Shown here one piece after another: positions 11,337-24,085 of a DNA stretch of 64,000 nt (the first letter of the stretch is position 1; the number at the start of each line of letters is the position of its first letter). The notes beneath the pieces are model-generated. The model was not told the origin of the DNA. It made no database searches and saw nothing but the letters and a program-made list of their open reading frames with translations. The DNA lies in contig OZ025271.1 in NCBI GenBank assembly GCA_964019165.1, forward strand, positions 14,549,759 to 14,613,758, written 5' to 3'. A program made the translations under genes and the position numbers. This stretch comes from Mastigias papua. Its lineage: Eukaryota > Cnidaria > Scyphozoa > Rhizostomeae > Mastigiidae.

Positions 11337-12050
11337 TCAGTGAATGTCTATCAGCTTGCTGTTGTGCAAAATTTGTGCTACTATATCGTCCATTCCTTGT
11401 GACGACGCAGGTCTAATTGACCGGAGGGCCTAGCGGATTATAGCCCCTCTAACTTTTCTAGAACAGGTATTTCCAAAAAATCGAATACTGCAATCCTATT
11501 TGTTTTGAAGTAACTTTGTATAAGCTTTCATTCTTTTGGTATGAGTTTAACAAATCGACTTTGATGCCAATCACCAATATTATATATATAGGAATTTAAT
11601 TAATCAAGCTATCAATAAAACTGAAGCCTAGTTTTCATATGGTGGCTTCTAGCATCCTCTTGATCACCATTCACTACTTTCTATATACCTACATTGCTTG
11701 TCTCCACAACAGAGCAGCCGTTTCACCACCCCCCCCCCTTTTCACCGATAAAATAGAGGTATTTTTCTGCTGACCCTAATGCAATGAATTGAATAACGAG
11801 CCTCTGTTTGCAGACAGCTTTTATTCTACATACGAGGTAATTGCAATAGATCATCAATCAAATTTGTTTCTGTATCGGCATGGTTAGATTATTATCAACA
11901 CCAGGCTAATCATTGTTTATCATTGGAAATCCTTTTATTATTACTTGGAATGGAATAGAACCTTGAGTAAATGATTACCCACTGGTTACTTGCAATAGCG
12001 ATATCGATGAAACTCTGGAAATGTGAACATTGCTAGAAGCAATCCTCATA

Positions 12051-12726
<676 letters not shown>

Positions 12727-12755
12727 CAATAGCCTTTCCACTAAAAGGTTTAAAC

Positions 12756-13069
<314 letters not shown>

Positions 13070-13129
13070 GTTTGCATAGAGTTTACAAAAAACATCTAAA
13101 TCTAAGCTCAAAAAACGTCTAAATCTAGT

Positions 13130-13452
13130 TCACAGTCATCATCAACATCGTCTTCCTTGATGGTATTTTTGGAGCACGTTCGGTTACATCTTCTTCCATT
13201 ACTTCAAATGGATTTTCGTGTAAGCTTCCCTCATTACGACATTAAGCTCTTCCATCAGCATACTTTTTGCCTTCTTTAAAGCAGGAAATCATCTCATCTC
13301 TGCTGCCGTCTACTGGTATCGACAACAGGGGGCATCTGTTCGAGGTGGGCGTTTAATACAATGAGGAGATTATTGAAAAACTTACAATACAGAGTGTTTA
13401 TTCGAGGGGGCCTTAAAAAGAGGGGGGATGTTTAATCGAAGCATTACGGTAT
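13130..13452 (-). mobile_element. Pogo-like element end with possible transposase tail
   Basis: The right edge, read on the minus strand, is TA, CCGTAATGCTTCGATTAA, then CCCCCCTC, and GTTTATTCGAGGGGGCC lies inside: the same family as 46261-46718. Further in, a minus-strand frame reads NPFEVMEEDVTERAPKIPSR, which looks coding and might be the C-terminal tail of the element's own transposase, but it is too short to assign. The left end was not found. Confidence 0.35.
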
Positions 13453-14010
13453 ATCATTTTACTCTTTATAGTGGCCACTGCTTCAGCGAGCAGACTTGAC
13501 GTCCCTTTTGGGACATGACAACGCTGGGGGCAATTAGTAACACTAGCCTAAACCTATGTCAGGTACACCACTGCTTTAAATAAAATGTCCAATTGACTAA
13601 TCTTCCTTCCAAGAACATTATAAAACATATTTCCCAGGGGATGGCATATTTGTAGATTTATGGTTCAGTAAGCAATATATGCATGGTACATGAAGTGCTC
13701 ACATATATAGGAAATGAATTAAAGACAAACTTAACAACAATCTAGAATGACAATTAGGTCATCAAAGTAAAGAAACATTAGTTGCCATAAACAGTAGAGA
13801 CAGAGGATCAAAAGGCCTATTACTATTCTTTAAGAACATGTAATCTAATTAACCCTTTTGCCACTTTTTACCAAAATCTCAGACAATCAAGGATAAACGA
13901 TGAAGTACAATCAAGGATTAAATTTCGGAAAGATTTACTTTAGATGACTTTTAAGTGATAGCTTAGTTAAAAAATTTCATCTGCTGTTACTTATTTCTGT
14001 TGTATTTATC
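13453..14010. other. Non-coding stretch
   Basis: No supported feature. Confidence 0.35.
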
Positions 14011-14238
14011 ACCAATGCGAAAATCTCTGACATTCACGGATAACTAGCAAAGCTGCATGCCGAAAATGTACAATGATTTTTGAAGTTATTCACTATTTGA
14101 TTGGCTATAACCATTACCAATGATAAAATCTCTGACATTCACGGATAACTAGCAAAGCTGCATGCCGAAAATGTACAATGATTTTTGAAGTTATTCACTA
14201 TTTGATTGGCTATAACCATCACCAATGATAAAATCGAC
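14011..14238. repeat. Recent 105-bp tandem duplication
   Basis: Two adjacent copies (14011-14115, 14116-14220) differ at only three positions, and a third partial copy begins ACCAATGATAAAATC at 14221. No coding potential is evident. Confidence 0.95.
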
Positions 14239-16094
14239 TTTATTTTTATGGACTAAATATCTATGAATAGTTCACTGTTATGCAGTTTAAAACACACACT
14301 GAGACTATATTGTCTCATTTACGTTAATCTACAATCTTAGTATTGCTGTTGCTGGAAATAGGCTTAATAAGGGTGTTGAGTTCTGTTGACAGAATTCCAC
14401 TTTATTTTTGCATGTATGTCAGAAGAGAAAAGTGCTTAATGAGAATTATTGCAGCTTAATGTGGCTAGAAAGCTGTCGATGTTAATTCATTTCTAAACTT
14501 GTGTTACGAAACAGTGATCATCCAACCTGACTGACCTTCTTGTTCATCCGCATAAACTATTATTACCATCATTATTACATATTATATATGTTAAGTTTAA
14601 TTATGTCTTTTATGCAAGTAAATTATTTAGTTCTTAATTATCAATTGTAATTAGACATGATAAATTTAAGTTTGCACAAAACTTCTTAAGTAATTTGTCA
14701 GTTTATCTGGTATGATTGTAACGAATTATGATACAAACAGAATTGATAAAATTTGTTAAATAGGATCGATAGCAAAATTTGATAAAATATTTGACCATAT
14801 TACAAGCATCAAGAAAATAGTAAGCCTTTGTGGAATTTCTCATAGATGAGTAAGCAATTTGGATGAATGACAAAATGGTAATATAGATTGATAGATTAAC
14901 TGTGGTTGAAATCAGACAAAAGCGAGGTAAAGAGAAACTTTAATCAAGTTTAGTAACAATTAATAACTTGCCATTAATTGGTTTATTGTCTCTAGTTAAT
15001 TGCAGATCCTTCCCGACTTCTTCTGTAACTTTTCCTGCACATCTTCTTCCATAGACTCTTGTAGATTCCATCTATTATAAATTTGTTTCTTTCTGGTTCT
15101 TCAGTTTCACATTAATCACAGATGGATCCAGAAGGGGACCGGTTTAGCCATGGTCCCCTAACAATGAAAATTTATCATATGAAATTGAGCATATAGCGTA
15201 TGCTGAATCTGTTTAACGTGTCCATTGTGTTTAGGGTCACGTGTCCATTATAATTGTGACAATATGAATAAAGCGGAGTATAGAATGCAAATCTTATCAA
15301 CTGCATTTTGCCTGTCGTAACATATCATACTAAGCATATAGATGATTTCATTTATAGCATTTTTGCATTAAATTACCAATGAGAATGTATCCTTCTACAG
15401 CTATCATCTTGTACGGTATTGTCACAGCGTATTGTCACAGCGTATTGTTACTGCATAGTGCCAATTCGTGCCTATCATCTGATTTCCAATGGCATTTATA
15501 ACGAAAACGTAGCACAATAAGTCATAGATTTCTTGAAGTTAACATTATTTCCCATAGTAGGACATGGATCTCTCTACTTTGCTAGTGAATTTCAATGCTA
15601 CAAGTATTCGTCTTAGCAATGGATAGAGCATTCAAAGTAGGCCTAATTTGCTTATGAAACAGTTCTAAATTCATGGCAAACATTTTCATTGGTAAAGCAA
15701 TCACAACATAGCATGTAATCTGCAAAACTATTTTCATACATTTTCAGGATTCTCAAGCGCTTCAGTGGCCTATGCTTACATAATTGTTCTCAAGTTCTTT
15801 ATGGAAGGATAGTTTTAGAAATTGAACTAATATCTTTTATCTTTATATCTTTTACTTTCTGGATTGAAATACCATGGCTTATATTTCTTACATTTATTCT
15901 TAGTTGGATTTTTGTCACAGAGCTGTACTTTTCATTTGAACAATTTCTCATTAGAGTAAAATCAGGAAAGGCATCAGAATTACCGTGGGTCCGTCCCCAA
16001 AAAACAATGCAATTCAATCAAATCTTAGTCTAGAAGATGCGTCTTTTTAGCCATTCTAAAAGGCAAAACTTACAGAAGTTTATGTCACATAAGG
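14239..16094. other. Non-coding stretch with one transposon-end remnant
   Basis: At 15119 the sequence CAGATGGATCCAGAAGGGG resembles the hAT-like terminus at 16095 (CAGTGGCGGATCCAG) and is followed by a small hairpin, GGGGACC...GGTCCCC. No partner end was found. The rest is plain AT-rich sequence. Confidence 0.35.
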
Positions 16095-17966
16095 CAGTGG
16101 CGGATCCAGAGGGGGGCTAGGGGGCATGAGCCCCAGTCAGATTTCTAGGTTTAAGAATATAATATTCTTTCACTTTAACAAATCTTCCTATATATAGAGG
16201 ACACTTTGCAAGTATTGCAGCTCTTTCGGGTCGGCAGAAGTGGCAACATGTAGAAAAACAAATGTCAACAGAGCGTCTGTATGTATTTTGCTGACTACCA
16301 TTGACCGAAATATGTATTAGGTGTCCAATCTTTTGTGAGGATCTCCATCAAGAGACAATGGATATTCCGAGCCCCCTTGGTCTATGGAATACTCGATTTC
16401 ACGGGGGCTCAAAGCGTCGTCGAAAAATTTACTGCCTGCACGTGACGCAGCAAACCATCCAGTGTCCAATCGTTTGCAAGCATCTTGATCACAAGACAAT
16501 GAATATTCCGAGCCCCCCTGGTCGGTAAAATGCAATGTGTTTTAACAGTGTATTCTACGGGCGAGGGAGCTCGGAATATTAATTGTTTTGTGATTAAGAT
16601 ACTAACAGACGATTGGATACTAAGTGATTTCTGTAGTCACGTGCAGCCAGTAAATTTCTCATGGACGCTTTGAGCCCCGTTCAAATTGAGTATTCTATAG
16701 ACCAAGGGGGCTCGGAATATCTTTTGTCTTTGAATCATGGTTTTATTGGATATCCGATGCGTCTTTGGGTGCATTCCGGCCAGTAAAATGCACTCGATGA
16801 TAGAAAAGTGCTAACAGGCATCTAGAACCAGAACCACATACAGGAGATTTCATGCGAGTTCATCATATACGTGTTGTTTACTGAAATCAGTGCCATGTTC
16901 CTATTTCGAAATGATCGTTAGATACTTTTGGAGTAACATGTGAAGGCAACCGAACGCATTATTGACGAAGAAAGCTTAAAAGGTAAGCGAATATAGGTAA
17001 CAGGAATTACGTGCTCAGACTACAACAGTAGTGAGCCATTTGTAGTGCCGTAGCGCCGTAGCGCCGTACCCAGCTTTAAACGAATGTATGAGGTGGAATA
17101 CGTATATAACTGTTGCACTTTGTTAAACTGTTAATTTTGATACGTGGGGCTTCTGGTTAGAGCTATTGTGTCTGCGTTTAGGCAGAATGACTTGATAGCC
17201 GCTTGCATCTGTAGGACCCTGTTTGCATTTTGTTGGCAGTGAGGGACTCTCAGGACTAGTTTAGACGTGATTACTTGAGCCGAATCAGTTACTTGTACTT
17301 TATCTGAAAAGCCTAAAGTCTGCGAATTGATTTGGTTCGACATAACTGCACGGTACATAAATTAAATCTCCGTCTTGGATAAGGACTGCCACTTTGTTGT
17401 TCTTTGCTTTCTTTTCACTTCGGTGACCCATGCGTAGTGTGTTAACAGAATCACCATGTGTCTCAGGAAGTCGATAGCATTAAACACTGTTTACTGTGTA
17501 GGCGCGATAAATACGAGCAAAATAGACCATTCTTCTAAGGATAATGATGCCATGATGTGTTTTGCGTCACTGTCACACGATATGTTTCGTTACAGTAGCA
17601 AATAAATTGGAGCTTTTAGATATAGTTGTTCTGTGCGTTCGGTTGATTGAATTGGCAATGTACATTTCAAGCCTATTTAGATAATACAGAATGTTGTAAA
17701 AATGATTTGCTATTCTGAATGTTGAGCAGAGAACAGATAAGCAGAACCATCACTTCAGGTACTGAACATCGTCCAGATCTTATGGTGACTTGTTAGGACA
17801 GGGGTGATACACTTCGTAGCACATAACTGTGATTGATCATCAAATATTTCGCTCTATAATTTCATTGCATAAAGCCTACTTCCAAACTCACCATGCCCAC
17901 CACGCCCACCACGCCCACCCTCGTGATGTTGAGCCCCTGTCAGGTTTTAGTCTGAATCCGCCACTG
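16095..17966. mobile_element. hAT-like element, 1.87 kb, non-autonomous
   Basis: Left terminus CAGTGGCGGATCCAG and right terminus CTGAATCCGCCACTG are inverted repeats. The element is bordered by TAAGG on both sides (16090-16094, 17967-17971), giving a 5-bp duplication; some hAT groups use 5-6 bp instead of 8. Inside is a large nested repeat (separate entry), and short GCCGTAGC iterations at 17047-17070. No frame longer than 75 codons exists and no transposase motif is visible, so it would need a transposase supplied elsewhere. Confidence 0.8.
16317..16765. repeat. Nested direct plus inverted repeat inside the hAT-like element
   Basis: A block ending in ATATTCCGAGCCCCC occurs twice directly (16365 and 16505), each preceded by GTGTCCAATC and followed by a poly-C/GG turn. 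The whole approx. 200-bp double block (16317-16520) is then repeated in inverted orientation (16555-16765) with roughly four in five bases kept, including TCGGAATAT twice and CACGTGCAGCCAG. The transcript or single strand could form a long imperfect hairpin. Confidence 0.8.
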
Positions 17967-20650
17967 TAAGGTACAGACATATTGGATCTTTCAAAGTCAC
18001 TAAACAATGTCATCCACATTCCAAGGTGCAATTCCCTCAAACATACCTCCCCGATAGTACGGTTAAATTGTACAAGACAGAATAGTCTCGAAATACCTTC
18101 CAGCTTTCTTTCAGCAAGGACTTAGCTTACTTTAGTTGCTTCTATGGAAAAAGCTTTAGAGGACCCGACGTATGATTCTACCCAATTGGCTCTCCTCAAT
18201 CTTTGATGCTGCATTCACCCATGAGTTTAAACATAATTCAAACAGGATGATGATCCTAACCACAATCTGACTATCTACATACAGAATATCTGAATATTAA
18301 ATTCAATGTAATAAACTGTACAGATAATGGAATATATAATACATCAGGTTCTAATGTAATAAGCATGTAAGCAATTGATTTATAAGAATGTGAATTGTGC
18401 TGCTTCTTATAATCTGCTTGTTGGATAAGTGGTATCTCTAGCTGAACCATCGTGTTGCGTATCATTATTTAACGTGCAGAGAACACGGAGGCAGAGAGAG
18501 GAGACGGCGATGTTGACTGTACTCTGATTCTACTCTGACTTAATGTTACTTTACAGATAACATGGATATATACATAAACATTGAACAACCAAAAATCAAC
18601 ATGATACACGTGCAGGAAGAATTTGGTTGTTTTTGTTGTTAGAGGATGTTAGAGGACTGTTGACTAGGCTCATGTTGCAATGATTGCGTATAGAACAACA
18701 GACGAGGAATGACGAGGTGTTCGATGAGAGGATTGACTTATGGTGATATCCTAGGCGTCTAATTGAACATTGTGAGTGAATGAAAGAAGGAAAATTGACG
18801 ATGAGTAAGAAATGGCCTATGCTACAATGTTTACGTTCACTACAGATTCATTGGTGAATGAACTGTTCAGTTGACATTTGATGCTGTTGCTCTTGTGCTT
18901 AGTGACTATATTAATTAACAGAAGTGCATATTTGTATAAGAAACCAAGCTCATGACCTAGTTATGAAAGTTCTTTACTTTTAGACATCTTTTGATCAGAG
19001 TTATCAACGCTAGAGTGTCAGAATGGTTCTTTAACTTCAACTGCACATTTAACGCCATGCACGTTGTGAGGGTACAGTTTCAAGACAAGACGGTACAGAC
19101 CAGGAAATTTCAGCAGAACCCCCGTCTATTAACCACTAGCTACAAGGATTAGACACGATGCATTTGAGTTTGGCATTTTAATCCTCAATTCCTTTGCAGT
19201 GATGAAAATATTAAAAGTCAAAGAGTTTCTTAGGAGTTTGTTTGTTAGTAGTAAATGCTCATTAAATATTTTGGTCTTCTACATACAGAATTTCTCATTA
19301 GATTTCTGCATGCATTCTCTATGCTCTTTACAATGCGATTCCTTAACACGATGAACTTGTACACCTAAAGAATGCAATCAAACGTATTGAAAGTTATATT
19401 AGAAGAGAACGGGTACGATTAGCTATTTATACTTCCATGTAATGAATATACTAATACAGGAAACATTATACAAGTGGTGATGTTTAAGCTGATAATCCTC
19501 TGTACAATGAGAAATTTTCTTATCGTGTTTTTTCAACGTCAAATTGAAATAGTATTGCTGGTAATATTAAAATTATTATGAAACATTCAGTATTAACTTT
19601 GATCACATTTTAGTACTGAGAAAAATAGACATCTAATTAAATCTAGAAAGTGATAATAACACTGTAAAAATTAGAGATATTAAGTGCAACAAATAGAGCT
19701 GATTATTATACATATGAGAATTATTCTTAACTTTCCAAAATTCATACTTAAACCAAAAGGATGGAGAAATCAATGCATATAACATTGTTTCAATTACTTC
19801 TAATGGATCTTTCTCAATAATACAGTTTCTAAAATGCATTTTCAGTAAATCTGCAACGTACATTTTTACCACTGTTTAATGTTTCATTTACAATCAACAG
19901 AAATCCCCATCAGCTCAACAAGAACTATTAATAGTTTGCCCATGAATTCCCGATCTCCCCCTAAAATCTTTGAAACTCGCTTACTGTTGGGACATCACCC
20001 TATAAGCAGTTATCTTTTTATTCATAATTTCCATGTGTTGGTATTACCAATGCTTTCTCATCATCAAATCATTTTCTATTCGATATTTAAACTTCAAATA
20101 TGCTAATTTGTGATAAATTCCATATTATATATCAATTTTTTACATTTATATATTCAATAAATTTACGCTATTCTGTTGTGTTGTAGTTCTCAGTGTTTTT
20201 GTTTTTGGACATTAGATGTCATGTGACACCATACTTAGCTTCAACTTATTCTTTTTTTAGAGTCCATCTCGACCAGTTCCTAGAGAGACATTCCTCTATT
20301 TGATGATATCTTGGACACTTATAACAAGAACACAATCTCATCTCAGTTAGTAAGACCCTACAGTTGTTTTGAAGTCGACTTTTGACGAGTATTGAGTAAT
20401 ATGATGTGAATTAACTCATTCTATGGCTTTGTGATTGATTCTCGTCTATTAATTATGCTTATTTATGCCTTACATACGTATGTCTACATGTTGACATACT
20501 TTGTCATACTTTGTACATTCATATGGATTAACATCTAACTGAAAATATATTACATTAAATTGAAAAATTAGAAAATAGTAATTAAATGATTGTTATATGT
20601 CATGAAGATAGTTACAAATGACTGTTTGTTCATTAATGTTGTTTTTTAAT
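17967..20650. other. Long stretch without a supported gene
   Basis: AT-rich throughout; only short open frames with no recognisable motif. No RNA gene or paired transposon ends were seen. Confidence 0.35.
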
Positions 20651-20830
20651 AGTAGATATGAAGCGAATAAATACGACAATATTTTTCAATTTACAAGAGA
20701 TATATCGGATTTATCAAATCCATCATCAGTTGCTAAATTCAATGAAAAACTTCTAGGTGCATAAATAAATGCTAAATCATCAATCGAATGTACATTAATC
20801 GAAAAAGGAATCAATGTAGCGAAAAAGAGT

Positions 20831-21751
20831 GAAACTCACTTTCTCGCTCATTTCTCACCCTCACATTCTTTTAAACGGTAAAGTCTATGACCAAATAGAT
20901 GGTGCTATGGGCTGATAACTTGTACCTGTGCTAGCTAATCCAGTCCTAGGCCATCATGAAGATATATGGCTTAATCAGTATCAAAGTCCTCCTGTTCAGT
21001 TTTATCGACGATATGTTGATGATTGTTTTTATCTTCTCACTATTGAGCATGATACATTATCACTTTTTGATGTTCTCAGCTCACAAAACGCAAACATCAA
21101 ATTCATTGTTAAAAAGGACAATAATATAATGTTGGCTTTTCTTGATGTCTGTATCAATAATAAAGACCCATCCTGTCTCTTAACATCATTACATCCTAGA
21201 AATACATTTACTCGGTTGCTTAATAATCTTTTCAGCTTTTCTTCCTTTTCTTATAAGATTGGTCTTATTCGTACATTAGTAGGTAGAGCTTACAAAATTA
21301 ATAATAGCCTTCTTAACTTTAATGAGGATGCTAATAAACTCTACTTTATATTTAAAAAAATATCAATACCCTGAATATTTAATAAGCAAAATCGGATCTT
21401 GATAATGCTGATAACTCTAAAACCTCAACTTCACCTACTGATATTTCTATTGTTTATTTTAAGCTGCCATATCTTAAACTTTCCAATTTTACCCAAGGTA
21501 AGATACGAATGGTTGTCAATAAATATTGTACCAATCTTAAACTGCAACTACAATATTCTCCCTTTAAGATTAAAAATTTGCTATCGGTTAAGGATCATGT
21601 GCCTAGATCGCTCCGCTCGTATGTAGTGTATAGATTTAAATGTACCGGATGCAATTACGTGCAGATTGGCGAAACAAGCCAACATTTATCTACTCGAGTG
21701 CGTGAGTATATATTTACTGATATAAATTATAATATCTTTAAGCATCTTTAA
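20831..21751 (+). pseudogene. PLE reverse transcriptase / GIY-YIG endonuclease, broken
   Basis: In an intact PLE this protein reverse transcribes the element RNA and its GIY-YIG domain nicks the target. Here the N-terminal part is gone. The sequence starts near the conserved VYDQIDGAMG, passes a frame disruption, and continues as VLANPVLGHHE, then FYRRYVDDCF with the catalytic YVDD box, FLDV, and the thumb region (SYKIGLIRTLVGRAYKINN). A stop at 21372-21374 and a frame change follow. The second frame reads FKLPYLKLSNFTQGKIRM, then a linker with VKDHVPRSLRSYVVY, and the CTGC...IGETSQHLSTRVRE block of the GIY-YIG domain. The last recognisable words are NIFKHL before the stop at 21749. Family assignment is from the residue order known for PLEs. 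It cannot make an active enzyme as it stands. Confidence 0.85.
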
Positions 21752-22230
21752 AAGTTCAGTTGTTTGCAAATAGGCTTGCACCAGTCGACCAAGAACACCA
21801 GTTGTTTCGTTTCACAGGCATACTTGTGGCATCTGAGCTGAGGCAGACAGTAGTTTTTAGTTTATGTGTTCAAATGGCCCCAGGCTAGTCATAGTCGTTT
21901 GCTCCCAAGGGTATCGTTCTAGTAGTATTGTAGTGTGTAATTTTTCCAGTATTCCAAATTTTTATCGTGACGTTTATGGATACTAAAAAAAAGAGGCTTG
22001 CAATAATACTTGTTATAAAATGTTGGATTCTTCAGACACTCCGTATAAACTAAAAATTAAAAAGGTATTGCACATCTTGTAGGACAGGCCCTGATTTAAA
22101 TAAGCAGATTCAGCATTATAACTTTTCCGTAAGCTTTTAGCTCTTTTTCTATAACCATTTCATTCCTTTTCATTACATTGATTCCTTTTTCGATTAATAT
22201 ATTCGATTGATGTGTCTAGAGGTTTCTCAT

Positions 22231-22300
22231 TGTACTTAGCAACTGATGATGGATTGGAACAATCCGAAACATGTCTTGTGAATTGAAGACTATGTTTGTG
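22231..22300 (+). ncRNA. Hammerhead-ribozyme-like motif in the PLE terminal repeat
   Basis: CTGATGA at 22243-22249 is followed by GGATT-GGAAC-AATCC (five-base-pair stem, 22251-22265) and GAAAC at 22266-22270: core box, stem II, core box. The sequence after it can form stem III (ATGTCTT with AAGACTAT, one bulge) and return to GTT, a possible cleavage triplet. Two flaws are visible: an extra U at 22250 between the core and stem II, and only a weak stem I. The inverted copy at 20700-20740 keeps CTGATGA and the stem but has GATA instead of GAAA, so it is probably dead. Confidence 0.5.
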
Positions 22301-22423
22301 TTTTTCCCCTCATATCTACTTTTATAATATCCATATATTTTGTTGTTTTTAATACATAAAACTATGTAACACAAGGAAGCGTCTTAAAAATATTAACTGC
22401 AGTTAAAATCGAATACTTTTTAT

Positions 22424-22747
22424 ATGATTTGTACACTATCCTCACGAAAGTATCAGGATGCTGTTGAATTTGGTTGCGAATTTTCTGCGAGAAAGATTTT
22501 GTTTACAAATTTCAAAAGCAATTTTCATGAAAACACCTTCATCAACCGCCCCTACACTTTACTTAAAGCATCTTCTGCCTTTCGACTTGGTTATTACTAC
22601 AAAAATTTGATTTTATCAACGTGTAAGCAAACGCTCCGAAGAGTCTTTTATAAAGATGGTAGCCATCATACGAAAGAGCTAACTTACGAACAGAGGTTAG
22701 AAATACTATTTTATCATAATAATGGGAATATTTGTGCGCTTTTTTGA
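22424..22747 (+). other. 107-residue open frame of uncertain status
   Basis: Basic and aromatic-rich, without long hydrophobic segments. Near the C terminus KELTYEQRLEILFYHNNG resembles the start of a helix-turn-helix as found in some transposases, but this is a weak impression. No donor, acceptor or polyadenylation context was clear. It lies just outside the PLE and could be a fragment of another mobile element or chance. Confidence 0.2.
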
Positions 22748-22839
22748 CATTCCCTGTCTTCATATCATGAAAATTTTCCAATATTTAGCTGTTCAATAGA
22801 CTCTCTCCTTTTCCAATTGATAGACAGTCTAATTGTTTA

Positions 22840-24070
22840 CATTCTGCAGAATGTCGAATATTGCGTCATCCCATAGACGACTCACTTTTTTGAGAATAGC
22901 TTAGACATTCTCCTCCTCCACATTCTGCAGAATTGTCTAATAGACACTTAGTAGTGTGGACATATTTTAAATGATTCTAAATCTTCATATAATGAAAAGT
23001 TTAAGCATATTTATACCTTCAATAGTCACATTTGTTGCATATAGTAGTAGACTGCCTAGATATTCATCCTCTGCAGAACATTGAAAAGTCCTGTCGTCAC
23101 ATAGACACTCATATCTATGTGGATACATTAACATTCTAATTCTTTCCTTCTGCTAAAGTTTGACATATCATATGGCCTATTGGACATTCAACTTTACGTA
23201 GATAGTTGCGTCCTTTATATTTGTCATATTCTGCATCATTCACATACTTGTTTTCCATTCGTTCAGTAGAGACTTTTCTATGTCGATTGTTTACAAATTC
23301 TGATTCCTTATAATCTGCCAAATTTGGACATAGCCTCTCTTACAACAGAAACTCATTTTTATGCAGACAGTTACGATATTATAATTCATCATATTCTGCA
23401 GACATTCTAAATATCCTTTTCTCCAATGGATACTCTTACTTATATCTAGTTATTAGACAATTTAATTCTTCATATTCTGCAGATTTTGCAAATTTCCATT
23501 TCTTCCATGGAAAGTCATTTCCACATTGGGTAATTTAGACATTCTCTTTCTCCACAAAATGAAGTCATTACATATATCCATTTGCACAATAAATGCGCAT
23601 CTTTGTATGCAGATAGCTTACACATTGTAGTTTTTGATATTTCATTATATTCTGCGGAACTTCGACATATCCTTTCTTCCATTAGAAACTCATGTTTTTG
23701 CAGATAATTTAGATATTATAATTCGTCGTATTCTATTTGGCACAATTTTCGCGTATCCATTCATTACTAAAACGCTCATTTTTATGCACATGCTTTCGAT
23801 ATTCCAGTTCATCATATATTCTCAATACATTTTTATGTTCATATACATGACTTTATAACTCTCCATTGTCTACATAATTTGCACATATTAATTCGTCCAA
23901 TACACACTCATTTATTGTACGTAAAGTAGGCATCTTCCTTCTGCGTAGTGTACATTATTTGCATGCGTCAAGTTTTCCACTACACAGTTATTTGTATGCA
24001 GCTATGTTAAACATTCTAATACGTCATGTTCTGCAGAATTTGCGCATATCTTTTCATATAATAAACATTT
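22840..24070. repeat. Degenerate tandem array, period about 80-90 bp
   Basis: A block like CATATTCTGCAGAATTTG followed about 20 bases later by CTTCCATTAGACACTC recurs roughly every 80-90 bases (for example near 22851, 22921, 23393, 23473, 23648, 23730, 23815 and 24030). Units have diverged strongly. The array ends just downstream, on the minus strand, of the candidate terminal exon 24086-24248, so it could lie in that gene's 3' untranslated or flanking region. Confidence 0.6.
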
Positions 24071-24085
24071 GTTACAGTATATAGT

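Larger units (their letters stand above)
9528..12050. repeat. Segmental tandem duplication, right copy (with insertions)
   Basis: Partner of 7655-9360. It is longer because three short transposons (9744-10161, 10353-10665, 11180-11336) and a minisatellite (10677-10775) are present here and absent on the left. The spacer between copies is only about 170 bases, consistent with tandem duplication. No open frame is conserved between copies. Confidence 0.8.
20651..22320 (+). mobile_element. Penelope-like element (PLE), 5'-truncated, with inverted terminal repeats
   Basis: Coding remnants of a PLE reverse transcriptase and GIY-YIG endonuclease (20831-21751) sit between two copies of one terminal sequence in inverted orientation: 20651-20816 and 22175-22320. 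Shared blocks include ATTGATTCCTTTTTCGATTA, TTTAGCAACTGATGATGGAT and CATATCTACT. PLEs are known to carry LTR-like repeats that may lie in direct or inverted order, often after 5' truncation, and to encode hammerhead ribozymes in them. The element is decayed: its frame is broken at least twice. Confidence 0.85.

Noticed and set aside
21399..21626. 75-codon + strand frame over the PLE linker
   Set aside because: It is out of frame with the recognisable GIY-YIG linker, which is read in another frame.
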